Below the pieces are notes generated by a model, which made no database searches, had not been told where the DNA came from, and was given only the letters and a program-made list of their open reading frames with translations. Positions 17,797 through 26,559 of a stretch of 54,397 bases of DNA are shown one piece after another. Location of the stretch: assembly GCA_026391655.1 (NCBI GenBank), contig JAPLDR010000022.1, forward strand, positions 108,667-163,063, written 5' to 3'. Position numbers and translations under genes: made by a program. Each line of letters opens with the position of its first letter. Position 1 is the first letter of the stretch. This stretch comes from Bacteroidia bacterium (lineage in GTDB: Bacteria; Bacteroidota; Bacteroidia; Bacteroidales; Prolixibacteraceae).

Positions 17797-20247
17797 ATGG
17801 CCCGCAACAAAAACGAAAAATCAGGTACTACTTCGACTAAGAAAGGCGGAATTGGTAGTCGGTTAGGAAATCTCAATACCTGGGAACGCATTGGTGGCAT
17901 ACTCGCAATTCTGCTTTTTCTCTTCTCAATGTACCTGCTGATATCGTTTATATCCTTCTTTATTTCAGGAGGAGCTGATATCAGTCATCTTAACGTCACC
18001 ACCAAAGAGCTGTTATCGAATCCTGATTTAAAGATACAAAACGCAGGTGGGCGCTGGGGCGCAATAATGGCTAATCTATTTATTAATAAGGGATTTGGAA
18101 TTGCAGCTCTCGGTTTTATTTATCTCTTTGTTATTATTTCCTTGCGACTTGGTAAGATCGGAAAATTTTCGTTGAGACGGAATTTTGCTTATTGTCTGTT
18201 TCTAATTATTTGGACATCAGTTACATTTGGTTATTTCTTCTCTTCGCTTTACGAAAAATCGTTTTTACAGCCGGGTGGGATGTATGGCTATTTTATCAGT
18301 CAGCTTTTGAATTCAACCATAGGAAAAATCGGCACATTTTTTCTGATTCTCGCCTCAATTCTGATTTGTATCATCATTGCTTTTGAAGAGGCATGGCCAC
18401 TGATTAAGAAGTGGGTGACTTATAAACGGTTAAAGAGTTTAAAAGAATTATCTAAAGAAGCATCTAAAGAAGAGGAAATTGCGGATGAGGATACTTTTTC
18501 AATTCCTCAGGCTCCGATGATTGCAACCAAAGAAAAGGCATTTGCCAAAGTTGCGGTCGGGAATAATGTCGAGATTGTTTATGCAGGAAGTAAAGGCCAC
18601 GACGTTCTTGAAATTGAGCGCGAAGAGATCCACCATGAGGAGCCGGTTCCTTTTGTTAAACGACAAGTTGACAGCCTTGAACCGCGAAAAAGTGATGAAG
18701 ATGATGGACTCTATGAAGGAGCAGATGAGGATATGCCTGATTTTGATCCAACACTTGAGTTATCGCGCTACAAATTTCCTCCGATCGAACTACTCGAAGA
18801 GCGGTCAACAGGAAATCCTCAGGTGTCGGATGATGAGTTAATTGCCAATAAGAATAAGATCCTTCAGACACTGAAAAACTACAATATTGACATTGTAAAA
18901 ATCAAGGCAACCACTGGCCCAACAATTACACTTTATGAAATTGTGCCGGCGCCGGGTGTCAGGATCTCGAAGATAAAAAACCTTGAGGATGATATTGCAC
19001 TTAGTCTTGCTGCATTAGGAATCCGGATAATTGCCCCGATTCCGGGGAAGGGAACCGTCGGGATCGAAGTTCCAAACAGTAAGCCAGAGATCGTTTCGAT
19101 GCGGTCGCTGATTACCTCAAAAGTGTTTCAGGAGACCGATTTCGAACTGCCGCTTGCCTTGGGAAAGACAATTTCGAATGAGACATTCGTTGTGGATCTT
19201 ACAAAGATGCCTCATATTTTGGTTGCCGGAGCTACGGGACAGGGGAAATCGGTAGGTTTGAATGCAATAATCTCTTCGCTGCTTTATAAGAAGCACCCGG
19301 CACAACTGAAATTCGTTTTTATCGATCCGAAGAAAGTTGAATTAAACCTCTATTCCATTATCGAAAAACACTTTCTGGCGAAAATGGAAGGGGAGACCGA
19401 CCCTATCATTACTGATGTGCAGCGGGTTAAAAACACTCTTAATTCGCTGAATCACGAGATGGATTTGCGCTACGACCTTTTGAAAAAGGCACATGCGCGA
19501 AACATTAAAGAATACAACGAAAAATTCATTTCACGAAGGTTGAATCCGGAGAAAGGTCATCGTTATCAGCCTTATATTGTGGTGGTAATTGATGAATTTG
19601 CCGACCTGATTATGACTGCCGGCAAAGAAATTGAATTGCCGATTGCCCGAATTGCCCAGTTGGCACGAGCTGTTGGAATTCACATGGTTATTGCAACGCA
19701 GCGTCCTTCCATTAATATTATCACTGGAGTGATTAAAGCCAATTTTCCGGTAAGAATTGCCTTCAGGGTTGCCTCAATGGTGGACTCCAGAACAATTTTA
19801 GATACACCTGGCGCAAACCAGTTGATTGGTAAAGGAGATATGCTTATTTCAACTGGCAATTCCCTTATCAGGCTGCAATGCGCATTTGTTGACACACCCG
19901 AAGTTGAGGCTATTGCGAAATACATCAGTCAGCAACCTTCCTATCCCAGTGCATACTTATTACCTGAATGCCACGAAGAGGCATCAGATGATTCAACAGC
20001 TATAGATTTAAGGAACCGTGACGAACTTTTCGACGACGCAGCAAGAATTGTTGTGATGAATCAAACAGGTTCGACCTCTGCAATACAGCGTAAATTCTCG
20101 ATTGGCTACAACCGGGCAGGAAGAATAATGGATCAGTTGGAAGCAGCAGGAATCGTCGGACAAAACGAAGGGAGCAAAGCGCGTCAGGTTTTATTGCAGG
20201 ACGAATACGCTTTGGAACAATTATTGCGTGGACTTGATCAATATTGA
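17797..20247 (+). CDS. ftsK: DNA translocase FtsK/SpoIIIE
   Basis: FtsK pumps chromosome DNA at the division septum and activates XerCD at dif. The 816-residue protein has four predicted membrane helices (about 33-58, 99-117, 131-150, 178-197), an acidic linker (210-330), the alpha/beta translocase core with Walker A GATGQGKSVG (478-487), FVFIDPKKVEL and VVVIDEFADLIM, the conserved ATQRPSINIITG, and a C-terminal gamma winged-helix domain (about 745-816, RKFSIGYNRAGRIMDQLEAAGIV). Length is normal for Bacteroidota. The XerD gene lies about 3 kb downstream. lolA follows after a repeat-containing gap. Confidence 0.96.
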   Translation: MARNKNEKSGTTSTKKGGIGSRLGNLNTWERIGGILAILLFLFSMYLLISFISFFISGGADISHLNVTTKELLSNPDLKIQNAGGRWGAIMANLFINKGFGIAALGFIYLFVIISLRLGKIGKFSLRRNFAYCLFLIIWTSVTFGYFFSSLYEKSFLQPGGMYGYFISQLLNSTIGKIGTFFLILASILICIIIAFEEAWPLIKKWVTYKRLKSLKELSKEASKEEEIADEDTFSIPQAPMIATKEKAFAKVAVGNNVEIVYAGSKGHDVLEIEREEIHHEEPVPFVKRQVDSLEPRKSDEDDGLYEGADEDMPDFDPTLELSRYKFPPIELLEERSTGNPQVSDDELIANKNKILQTLKNYNIDIVKIKATTGPTITLYEIVPAPGVRISKIKNLEDDIALSLAALGIRIIAPIPGKGTVGIEVPNSKPEIVSMRSLITSKVFQETDFELPLALGKTISNETFVVDLTKMPHILVAGATGQGKSVGLNAIISSLLYKKHPAQLKFVFIDPKKVELNLYSIIEKHFLAKMEGETDPIITDVQRVKNTLNSLNHEMDLRYDLLKKAHARNIKEYNEKFISRRLNPEKGHRYQPYIVVVIDEFADLIMTAGKEIELPIARIAQLARAVGIHMVIATQRPSINIITGVIKANFPVRIAFRVASMVDSRTILDTPGANQLIGKGDMLISTGNSLIRLQCAFVDTPEVEAIAKYISQQPSYPSAYLLPECHEEASDDSTAIDLRNRDELFDDAARIVVMNQTGSTSAIQRKFSIGYNRAGRIMDQLEAAGIVGQNEGSKARQVLLQDEYALEQLLRGLDQY

Positions 20248-20277
20248 GATTTTAATTTACTTTATTTATTTAGCCGT

Positions 20278-20309
20278 GAAACGAGTCCCGAAGGATCGGG
20301 ACGAGTTTC
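20278..20309. repeat. Inverted repeat between ftsK and lolA
   Basis: GTCCCGA (20285-20291) pairs with TCGGGAC (20296-20302) around AGGA. Outer GAAAC/GTTTC arms (20278-20282 and 20305-20309) can extend it past a mismatched step. It resembles the short CCCGA..TCGGG palindromes often scattered in Bacteroidota genomes. No T-tract follows, so it is more likely a repeat element or mRNA stem than a terminator. Confidence 0.6.
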
Positions 20310-20340
20310 ATTCAACCATTTAAAAACAAATAATTCGCGG

Positions 20341-20991
20341 ATGAAAGCTGTTTTTTTATTTAGTGTTTTAATTTTAGTTACCGGGTCGCTATTTGCACAG
20401 CAAGATACTAATGCAAAAGAGATTCTTGACAAACTTTCGCAAACTAGCAAAAGTTACAAAACCATTCAGATTGATTTTTCGTTTACGCTCGAAAACAAAA
20501 CCGGCAGTATTACCGAAACAAATGAAGGAAGTGTCGCTTTAAAAGGGAAGAGTTACAGGTTGCACATGCCCGCTATGGGAATGGAAGTGTTTTCGAATAG
20601 TGTTGCAACATGGAGTTATCTGACCGAATCGAACGAAGTCAACATTACCGAAAATGATGCTGATAGTGAAGCTGCACTTAACCCTGCCAATCTTTTCACG
20701 ATTTATGAAAAGGGATTTAATTACACCTATATCGGGGAGGAGAGTATTGGAGGTAAAACTTCGCAAGTAATAGATTTGTTTCCGATTGATAAAGCCAAAG
20801 AGTTCACTAAAGTGAGATTGTATGTTGATAAAATTAAATATCAAATACTTAGGGCAAAAACATTTAATAAAGACGGGAATGTGTACACGCTCTCAATGAA
20901 AAATATGAAAACTGATCAGATTTTAGCTGATGACTATTTTAAATTTGATCCGGCCAAATATCCGAAAGTTGAAATCAATGATATGCGATAA
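20341..20991 (+). CDS. lolA: LolA-like outer-membrane lipoprotein carrier
   Basis: This is a periplasmic chaperone-like protein that ferries lipoproteins between membranes. The signal peptide is residues 1-20 (cleavage after SLFA-Q), followed by a DUF/LolA half-barrel pattern of strands with the early YKTIQIDFSFTLENK, GKSYRLHMPAMGMEVFSNS and later KVRLYVDK. Length 216 is normal. Location right after ftsK is a gene order seen in many bacteria and supports the call. It could act mainly in outer-membrane lipoprotein supply, including T9SS components such as GldJ; this is inference. Confidence 0.85.
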   Translation: MKAVFLFSVLILVTGSLFAQQDTNAKEILDKLSQTSKSYKTIQIDFSFTLENKTGSITETNEGSVALKGKSYRLHMPAMGMEVFSNSVATWSYLTESNEVNITENDADSEAALNPANLFTIYEKGFNYTYIGEESIGGKTSQVIDLFPIDKAKEFTKVRLYVDKIKYQILRAKTFNKDGNVYTLSMKNMKTDQILADDYFKFDPAKYPKVEINDMR

Positions 20992-21020
20992 AAAAGAGAG
21001 GAACTTAATCCTCTCTTTTT
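20991..21020. terminator. Bidirectional terminator between lolA and pyk
   Basis: A perfect 12-bp stem, AAAAAGAGAGGA (20991-21002) with TCCTCTCTTTTT (21009-21020), encloses a 6-nt loop. A and T tracts on both sides suit termination of both convergent genes. Confidence 0.9.
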
Positions 21021-21040
21021 TAGTTTACTACTTCAATATT

Positions 21041-22489
21041 CTAATTTTCTGTAGTGGTATGTTTGCTATCTTTTTTCTCTTTAGTCATTCTTGCGACTGA
21101 AGCGATTTCTATAAAAGAGGTTCCACCACCTACTCCAAAATTACCACCGACATAAACCACTGTATCGTTTTCGGTAATTTTTCCTCGCGCTTCGAGGTCA
21201 AGCAGAGAAGATTCAACCAATTTATGCTTATTCTTTTTAGAAACAATCTGGCTCGCATGAACTCCATATGATAAAGCCAGTTCGCGCTTGACACGTCCAT
21301 CATGGCACTTGGCGTACACGGGTCGCGGACTTCTGAACGCGGAGATATAGCGGGCGATTTTACCTGTAAGAGTATCAGTAACGATTGCAGCTACCTTTAA
21401 TTCATTTGCGGCCATCACGGCTGCCTCAGCTAAGAATGCCGAGACCTCGTTGTCGAGACGGGGAACAGGCAAGTCATTCCGCCGGTCTTTACTTGATTCA
21501 ATCTCAATCGCAACTCGTGTCATGAGCTGAACCGCTTCAACAGGATACTGTCCATAAGCGGTTTCACCAGATAACATAATGGCGTCGGTTCGATCGAAAA
21601 TTGCATTGGCCACATCACTTACCTCTGCTCTTGTCGGCCGCGGACTATTAATCATTGTATGCAGCATTTGTGTAGCAACGATAACTGGTTTTTTCCGCTC
21701 GACACATTTCCTGATCAGAATTCGCTGAATAGCCGGTATCTTTTCAGCTGCGATCTCGATTCCAAGATCTCCCCTTGCAACCATAATCCCGAATGAATAA
21801 TCAAGAATCTCATCAATGTTATTAACCCCATCGGTATTTTCAATCTTGGAGATAATTTTTATACGGCTATTCTTTGAATCAAGTATTTTCTGCACTGCCA
21901 ATACGTCCTCTTTATTGCGCACAAATGAATGAGCCACGAAATCAATGTCATGATCGGCTGCCCATTCAATAAACATTTTATCCTTCGCGGTAATTGGAGG
22001 CAGCGAAAAAGAGACTCCGGGAGTATTTATGCTCTTTTTATTTTTAATCTCACCGTCGTTGCACACTATAGCTTCAAGCGAATCGCCAATTTTTGCGGTG
22101 ATTTTTAACTCGAGTTCTCCATCATCAATCAGCATGGAACTTCCAACCGGAACATTATTCGCAAATTCCTCATAATCAACTATTAATAAGTTGTCTGTCG
22201 ATAGTTCATCCCCACCTTTCACATGAAGTTTGTCACCTGCTTTTACTTTAATAGGATTGATGATGTTCTTTGTTCTTATTTCGGGTCCTTTGGTATCGAG
22301 AAGAATCGCAATACAATCACAAACACTCCTTACATTATTAACAACTTTGAGTGCAGTTTCGGGGGTTTGATGAGCAGTATTTATACGGACAACATTCATT
22401 CCGGCATCAAAAAGAGCCTGTAAAAATTCCGGTTCGCAATGCTTATCCGAGATTGTGGCAACGATTTTAGTGTGCTTCATTGTATTCAT
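21041..22489 (-). CDS. pyk: Pyruvate kinase
   Basis: It makes pyruvate and ATP from phosphoenolpyruvate in glycolysis. Starting at MNTMKHTKIVATI the protein has 482 residues. It contains VVRINTAHQ, LDTKGPEIRT, the Mg/PEP segment MVARGDLGIEI and the activation stretch QMLHTMINSPRPTRAEVSDVANAI with DAIMLSGETAYG. The C-terminal domain (about 350-482) is present. The open frame extends 35 codons upstream to 22594, but that extension is non-homologous and a -7 motif (22517-22524) lies inside it, so the start at 22489 or 22480 is preferred. The N-terminal motif reads NTAHQ, where many pyruvate kinases have NFSHG; this variant is known in Bacteroidota. Confidence 0.95.
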   Translation of the reverse strand: MNTMKHTKIVATISDKHCEPEFLQALFDAGMNVVRINTAHQTPETALKVVNNVRSVCDCIAILLDTKGPEIRTKNIINPIKVKAGDKLHVKGGDELSTDNLLIVDYEEFANNVPVGSSMLIDDGELELKITAKIGDSLEAIVCNDGEIKNKKSINTPGVSFSLPPITAKDKMFIEWAADHDIDFVAHSFVRNKEDVLAVQKILDSKNSRIKIISKIENTDGVNNIDEILDYSFGIMVARGDLGIEIAAEKIPAIQRILIRKCVERKKPVIVATQMLHTMINSPRPTRAEVSDVANAIFDRTDAIMLSGETAYGQYPVEAVQLMTRVAIEIESSKDRRNDLPVPRLDNEVSAFLAEAAVMAANELKVAAIVTDTLTGKIARYISAFRSPRPVYAKCHDGRVKRELALSYGVHASQIVSKKNKHKLVESSLLDLEARGKITENDTVVYVGGNFGVGGGTSFIEIASVARMTKEKKDSKHTTTEN

Positions 22490-22516
22490 AATCGACAATA
22501 TTATTTTCTTTTGGTG

Positions 22517-22524
22517 CAAAAGTA
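22517..22524 (-). promoter_or_regulatory. Candidate -7 promoter element for pyk
   Basis: On the minus strand TACTTTTG matches TAnnTTTG, 27 bp upstream of the ATG at 22489. Its position argues against translation from the longer open frame. Confidence 0.5.
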
Positions 22525-22690
22525 ATCCAATTTCAGGATACAGGAGTTCGCACTCCGATAGTCCTGAGGGAATGCTATTAGGCCAATATAGCACAATTAT
22601 TTGAATATGTGCGCACCCGAGGTTAGCAACCGGTGAAGACTATTCCCGATTAATTAACGAATTGTTAATCATGCTACGTCAATATTAACA

Positions 22691-23113
22691 TTATTCAGGA
22701 GCCAGAAAGCTCTCAACACCGAGACGGTACGAATCAAGTCCGAATCCCATAATGCTCCCTTTGCAGACAGGACCTATTACAGATTCATGCCTGAAATTCT
22801 CACGCGTAAGGATATTTGAGATGTGAATTTCGACCACCGGAGTTGTGATTGCAGCTATCGTATCGCGCAGTGCAATTGATGTATGAGTGTATGCTCCTGC
22901 ATTAAATACGATGCCGTGTGCAGAAAAACCGACTTTTTGGAGATAATTTACAAGCTCTCCTTCAACATTTGATTGGAAAAATTCAAATTCTATGTTTGAA
23001 AAGCGGGAAATCAGAATTTCATAATAATTTGTAAATGAACTACTTCCGTAAATACTTTTTTCCCTGATACCCAATAAATTTAAATTTGGGCCATTTACAA
23101 TAATAATTTTCAT
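22691..23113 (-). CDS. aroQ: 3-dehydroquinate dehydratase, type II
   Basis: It dehydrates 3-dehydroquinate in the shikimate pathway; type II enzymes are dodecamers in the cytosol. The 140-residue protein has NGPNLNLLGIRE with the catalytic Tyr22 in the flexible lid (REKSIYG), QSNVEGELV, FNAGAYTHTSIALRD and EIHISN with the general-acid His97. Nothing is missing. It is divergent from xerD, an arrangement also familiar from Bacteroides genomes. Confidence 0.95.
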   Translation of the reverse strand: MKIIIVNGPNLNLLGIREKSIYGSSSFTNYYEILISRFSNIEFEFFQSNVEGELVNYLQKVGFSAHGIVFNAGAYTHTSIALRDTIAAITTPVVEIHISNILTRENFRHESVIGPVCKGSIMGFGLDSYRLGVESFLAPE

Positions 23114-23250
23114 AAAAGTATAATATTTTGTATATTTATCCTGTGCAATTTGCGAAAAAATACAACAACTTTTTCGCCTTCAAATTTGTTCTTTGTATTA
23201 TATAATAAAATTAACTAAATTGTTTCATCTTTAATTTAAAAAAAAGTAAT

Positions 23251-24150
23251 ATGAATTGGTCAGAAAGCAAAAAAGGGTATGAAACATTTTTGAGAATTGA
23301 GAAGAATCTTTCTCCTAACTCAGTAAGTGCGTATGTTAATGACATCAACAAACTTATATCGTTTGTTGCTGAGTATTATCCAAACCTCACACCGGAAACG
23401 GTAAAATTAGCACAATTAAGGAAATTTGTAGAGTGGATGAACCAAAAAGGGATTAGTCCTCGTACGCAAGCCAGAACAATTTCTGGTATTAAATCTTTCT
23501 ATAAGTTTCTGTTAATTGAAGAAGCGGTAGAAAATGATCCTACAACTCTTGTTGAATCTCCAAGGATTGGCCGCAAGCTACCTGAAATTCTTACAGATGA
23601 TGAGATCAATAGTTTGATCGAAGCCATTGACGATACAAAGGCTGAAGGACTTCGCAACAAGGCAATTCTTGAGACTCTTTATAGCTGTGGATTAAGAGTT
23701 TCTGAACTTGTTGATCTTAAGCTTTCGAATCTTCATTTTGAGCAGGAATTCCTTAGGATTGCAGGAAAAGGGGAGCGTGAACGTCTTGTTCCGATCAGTA
23801 AACGTGCTATTGAAGATATCAAGAAATATCTGGTTCTCTCTCGCAAAAAACTAACCATCGAAAAAGGGTTTGAAAACATTGTTTTCCTAAACAGAAGAGG
23901 TAAAAAATTGAGCAGGGTGATGATTTTCACCATTATCAAAAATCTTGCAGAAAAAATTAAACTTGAAAAGAACATCAGTCCTCACACCTTCAGGCATTCA
24001 TTTGCATCCGCACTTGTACAAGGTGGTGCCGATTTAAGAACCGTGCAGGAGATGCTTGGTCACGAATCAATTCTTACAACCGAGATTTACACCCACTTAG
24101 ATAAAGAATATCTGAAGGATACGGTTAATAAATTTCATCCAAGGTCGTAA
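23251..24150 (+). CDS. xerD: Site-specific tyrosine recombinase XerD
   Basis: XerD resolves chromosome dimers at dif with XerC under FtsK control. All catalytic residues are visible: Arg149 (CGLRVSEL), Lys173 (GKGERERLVP), His245-x-x-Arg248 (PHTFRHSFA), His271 (LGHES) and Tyr280 (TEIYTH). An N-terminal core-binding SAM-like domain covers 1-90. Length 299 and the lack of neighbouring integrase-type cargo argue for the housekeeping XerD, not an integrase. Start ATG at 23251 gives the ordinary N-terminus. Confidence 0.93.
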   Translation: MNWSESKKGYETFLRIEKNLSPNSVSAYVNDINKLISFVAEYYPNLTPETVKLAQLRKFVEWMNQKGISPRTQARTISGIKSFYKFLLIEEAVENDPTTLVESPRIGRKLPEILTDDEINSLIEAIDDTKAEGLRNKAILETLYSCGLRVSELVDLKLSNLHFEQEFLRIAGKGERERLVPISKRAIEDIKKYLVLSRKKLTIEKGFENIVFLNRRGKKLSRVMIFTIIKNLAEKIKLEKNISPHTFRHSFASALVQGGADLRTVQEMLGHESILTTEIYTHLDKEYLKDTVNKFHPRS

Positions 24151-24187
24151 GATTAGTTGACTAATTGTCTGAAAATAGGCTATTTAC

Positions 24188-24231
24188 AACAAAAGGACAT
24201 TTGTAACCATTTGGTTGCTGGTCCTTTTGTT
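24188..24231 (+). terminator. Intrinsic terminator after xerD
   Basis: A perfect 11-bp stem, AACAAAAGGAC (24188-24198) with GTCCTTTTGTT (24221-24231), lies 38 bp after the xerD stop. The 22-nt loop itself contains a smaller AACCATTTGGTT palindrome. A T-rich end supports termination. Confidence 0.75.
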
Positions 24232-24355
24232 ATTTTAGGCAAGATTGTGGCTCAGATGAAAAGGAAGCCGGCACTTCCAACTTTTTTTATAACCAATGTT
24301 TGTTAAGTATTACTTAAATAATTAATCCGGAATATTGGAGTGTTCCAGAATGGAT

Positions 24356-24363
24356 TACCTTTG
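24356..24363 (+). promoter_or_regulatory. Candidate -7 promoter element for the XRE-cupin gene
   Basis: TACCTTTG matches TAnnTTTG, 46 bp upstream of the ATG at 24409. The 258 bp after xerD otherwise hold only the terminator. Confidence 0.5.
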
Positions 24364-24408
24364 TATCATTAAAACGAATAAAGTTGCAGTATTCTTAATT
24401 CATTATCA

Positions 24409-24645
24409 ATGAATCGATTGGGAGAAAGAATCAAACGTAAAAGAGAGATGTTAAGCTTACCGCTAAGCGATCTTTCTAAAAGAGTCGGAATAAGTGTCAG
24501 CGCTCTTTCGCAAATCGAAAACTCTCAATATTTTCTCGAAAAAGGGGATAATTTCTATTTTAACTCCACCATCCTGCACTCACTGAAAAATATTCATAAC
24601 TCCCCGGCAAAAGTTTTATGGATAGTCAGCCCGCCAAACATCTGA
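24409..24645 (+). pseudogene. XRE-cupin transcriptional regulator with internal in-frame deletion
   Basis: Full-length relatives are about 180 residues: an XRE helix-turn-helix followed by a cupin sensor domain. Here residues 1-39 are the start of the HTH (MNRLGERIKRKREM to SALSQIENS). Residues 40-78 jump straight to the last cupin strands (YFLEKGDNFYFNSTILHSLKN to WIVSPPNI). About 100 residues are gone, with the frame preserved, including the end of the HTH and most of the cupin barrel. The product could be translated as a 78-residue chimera but should not fold as a regulator. It lies upstream of, and may once have controlled, the aminotransferase gene. Confidence 0.75.
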
Positions 24646-24781
24646 TCACTTTCGAATTTGTTTTTTTCTATTTCAAATCATTGTTAAATTTTAATGATTT
24701 TGAGCATATATGTATCAATTTTTCAAGATATTTGAATATTTTTGTTACTAAGCTTTAATTAAATTTATTAAACACTACTTA

Positions 24782-26083
24782 ATGGATACACAGGCAATCA
24801 ACTTGAATGAAACTATTCAAAAACTGAATAAAAATGTTCTTGACTTGTTATCAGAAAGAGGCAAAAATATTTTTTTCCCAAAGCTTGGAATTTTGTCTCA
24901 ATCGGCACAAGCCAAAGGTAAAAACATTAATGCTACTATCGGTGAAGCTATTGAGGATAATGGTTTTTCGATGCACCTTTCTGAATTTGACAAACTGATT
25001 AAACTTCCTTTGGGATCAGTTTATCCTTATGCTCCCAGTTTTGGCAAAAAAGAATTGAGAGATTGTTGGAAAGAGTTTATTTACCAGAAGAATCCCTCGC
25101 TCGGAACAACTCAGATAAGTTCCCCAATTGTTACCTGTGGATTGACTCATGGGATTAGTATGTCTGGTTATATGTTTGTTGATGAGGGTGATACTGTAGT
25201 AATGCCAGATCTTTTCTGGGAAAATTATTCGCTGATCTTCGACAATGCCTACAAAGGCAAAGTGGTTTCATTTCCGTTTTTCAAAAATGGCGGCTTCAAT
25301 ATTGACGGATTCTCTGAAACCATGGATACCATAGAAAGGAAAATTGTCCTTCTGCTAAATTTTCCCAATAACCCGACAGGATATACGCCACTTATTTCAG
25401 AAATAAATTTGATCGTTAATGCGATTCAGAAACAGGTAGATCAAGGGAAAAATGTTGTAGCACTGATTGATGATGCTTATTTCGGATTAGTTTATGAAAA
25501 TAACGTTTATAAAGAATCGATATTTGCCCAGCTATGCAACCTTAGTGAAAAAGTGCTGGCTGTTAAACTTGACGGATCAACCAAGGAGGACTATGTTTGG
25601 GGTTTCAGGGTTGGATTTATCTCGTTTGGCGTAAAGAACGGTACACCAGAACTATACGAAGCACTCGAAAACAAAACGGCTGGCGCAGTTCGCGGTAATA
25701 TCTCGAATGTGAGTCATCTTTCGCAGTCGTTGTTATTTCAGGCCTATTTCTCTGCGGAGTATGGAGCGGATAAAAAAGATAAATTTATTACGCTAAAATC
25801 AAGGTATCAGTCAATAATTCAGGTTCTTGCTGATCCAAAGTATCTTGAGTATTTTACAGCTTTACCGTTTAATTCAGGATATTTCATGTGTGTGGAATTG
25901 AAAAATCCTTTAAACGCTGAAGTGATCAGAAAAATCCTTCTCGACAAGTACAGCACAGGGGTGATTGTTTTTGGAAATCTTATAAGAATTGCATTTTCCG
26001 CTGTTCCGAAATCGAAAATTCCGGAACTTATTGACAATATTTATTTGGCTTGTAAAGACTATATTGAACAAAAACAGATTTAA
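24782..26083 (+). CDS. Aminotransferase class I/II (PLP-dependent)
   Basis: This 433-residue protein is a fold-type I aminotransferase. Visible features are the substrate-side CGLTHGISMSGYMFVDEGDTVVMPDLFWENY, the PLP Asn in LNFPNNPTGYTP, the Asp-x-x-Tyr pair DDAYFGLVYE, the putative Schiff-base Lys in LDGSTKEDYVWGFRVGF and the conserved Arg near the C-terminus (NLIRIAFSA). The lysine context is unusual (GSTKEDYVWG instead of SxSKxxxxxG). The amino-acid substrate cannot be told. A degraded XRE-cupin regulator is directly upstream. Confidence 0.88.
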   Translation: MDTQAINLNETIQKLNKNVLDLLSERGKNIFFPKLGILSQSAQAKGKNINATIGEAIEDNGFSMHLSEFDKLIKLPLGSVYPYAPSFGKKELRDCWKEFIYQKNPSLGTTQISSPIVTCGLTHGISMSGYMFVDEGDTVVMPDLFWENYSLIFDNAYKGKVVSFPFFKNGGFNIDGFSETMDTIERKIVLLLNFPNNPTGYTPLISEINLIVNAIQKQVDQGKNVVALIDDAYFGLVYENNVYKESIFAQLCNLSEKVLAVKLDGSTKEDYVWGFRVGFISFGVKNGTPELYEALENKTAGAVRGNISNVSHLSQSLLFQAYFSAEYGADKKDKFITLKSRYQSIIQVLADPKYLEYFTALPFNSGYFMCVELKNPLNAEVIRKILLDKYSTGVIVFGNLIRIAFSAVPKSKIPELIDNIYLACKDYIEQKQI

Positions 26084-26139
26084 TACAGATTGAGTTAGAA
26101 TTTATATAGAGTAATTTTTTATTGAAAAGAACATTTTTA

Positions 26140-26223
26140 ATGACAAGTAACCAAAAATTAATTAATTGGGTAAAGGAACTGGCAAATCAGGTTACTGCCA
26201 TTGAAGCGCGCTTCGAAAAGTAA
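26140..26223 (+). pseudogene. 27-codon ORF, possible gutted gene (PEP carboxykinase-like ends?)
   Basis: This short frame starts at an ATG and is followed 22 bp later by a good terminator, so it sits in a gene-like frame. It begins TSNQKLINWVKELAN, which resembles the first residues of GTP-dependent phosphoenolpyruvate carboxykinase, and ends IEARFEK like a helical C-terminus. Given the other internal deletions in this window it may be a gene whose middle was lost in frame. With so few residues the family call is a guess; a small independent peptide is the alternative. Confidence 0.25.
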
Positions 26224-26244
26224 TTAATTGATATTTATATAATT

Positions 26245-26278
26245 ATAAAAGCCGCTTCAGAAATTGAGCGGCTTTTAT
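26245..26278 (+). terminator. Intrinsic terminator
   Basis: A perfect 12-bp stem, ATAAAAGCCGCT (26245-26256) with AGCGGCTTTTAT (26267-26278), encloses a 10-nt loop. It closes the unit containing the aminotransferase and the 27-codon ORF. Confidence 0.85.
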
Positions 26279-26531
26279 GTTGGGGAAAAAGCCCTATATG
26301 AAGTTGCGTATTATCTATATATTGGTATAAATTAGCCAGGCTACGTATGATGACCCCGAACCGGCGGGACGAAAAGTATTAAAAACCCTTGAATGGGCAT
26401 CTGAATCAAAAAGTTATTCCGTCTCCTTCTTTTTGAGAGATTTCCCTTTTTCACTGGATGAAAAACGAATCCCGCATCAATTTGGTTTTGCTTAATGATT
26501 GTTAAATCCATGATAAAAACCAAATAACTGC

Positions 26532-26539
26532 TAATTTTG
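26532..26539 (+). promoter_or_regulatory. Candidate -7 promoter element for the LTA-synthase-like gene
   Basis: TAATTTTG matches TAnnTTTG, 21 bp upstream of the ATG at 26560. Between the terminator at 26278 and this site I find no supported gene, only a 55-codon open stretch (26331-26495) preceded by an in-frame stop. Confidence 0.55.
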
Positions 26540-26559
26540 CAAACTAATTTTTCAATTGA

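Noticed and set aside
22490-22594. 35-codon N-terminal extension of pyruvate kinase
   Set aside because: Non-homologous residues, and a -7 promoter motif lies inside it.
23251-24150. XerD gene as a mobile-element integrase
   Set aside because: Its length, sequence and position next to aroQ fit the chromosomal XerD; no tRNA att site or cargo genes nearby.
26341-26523. Minus-strand 60-codon ORF in the gap before the LTA-synthase-like gene
   Set aside because: Basic, low-complexity residues, no family, and it runs against a more coding-like plus-strand reading.
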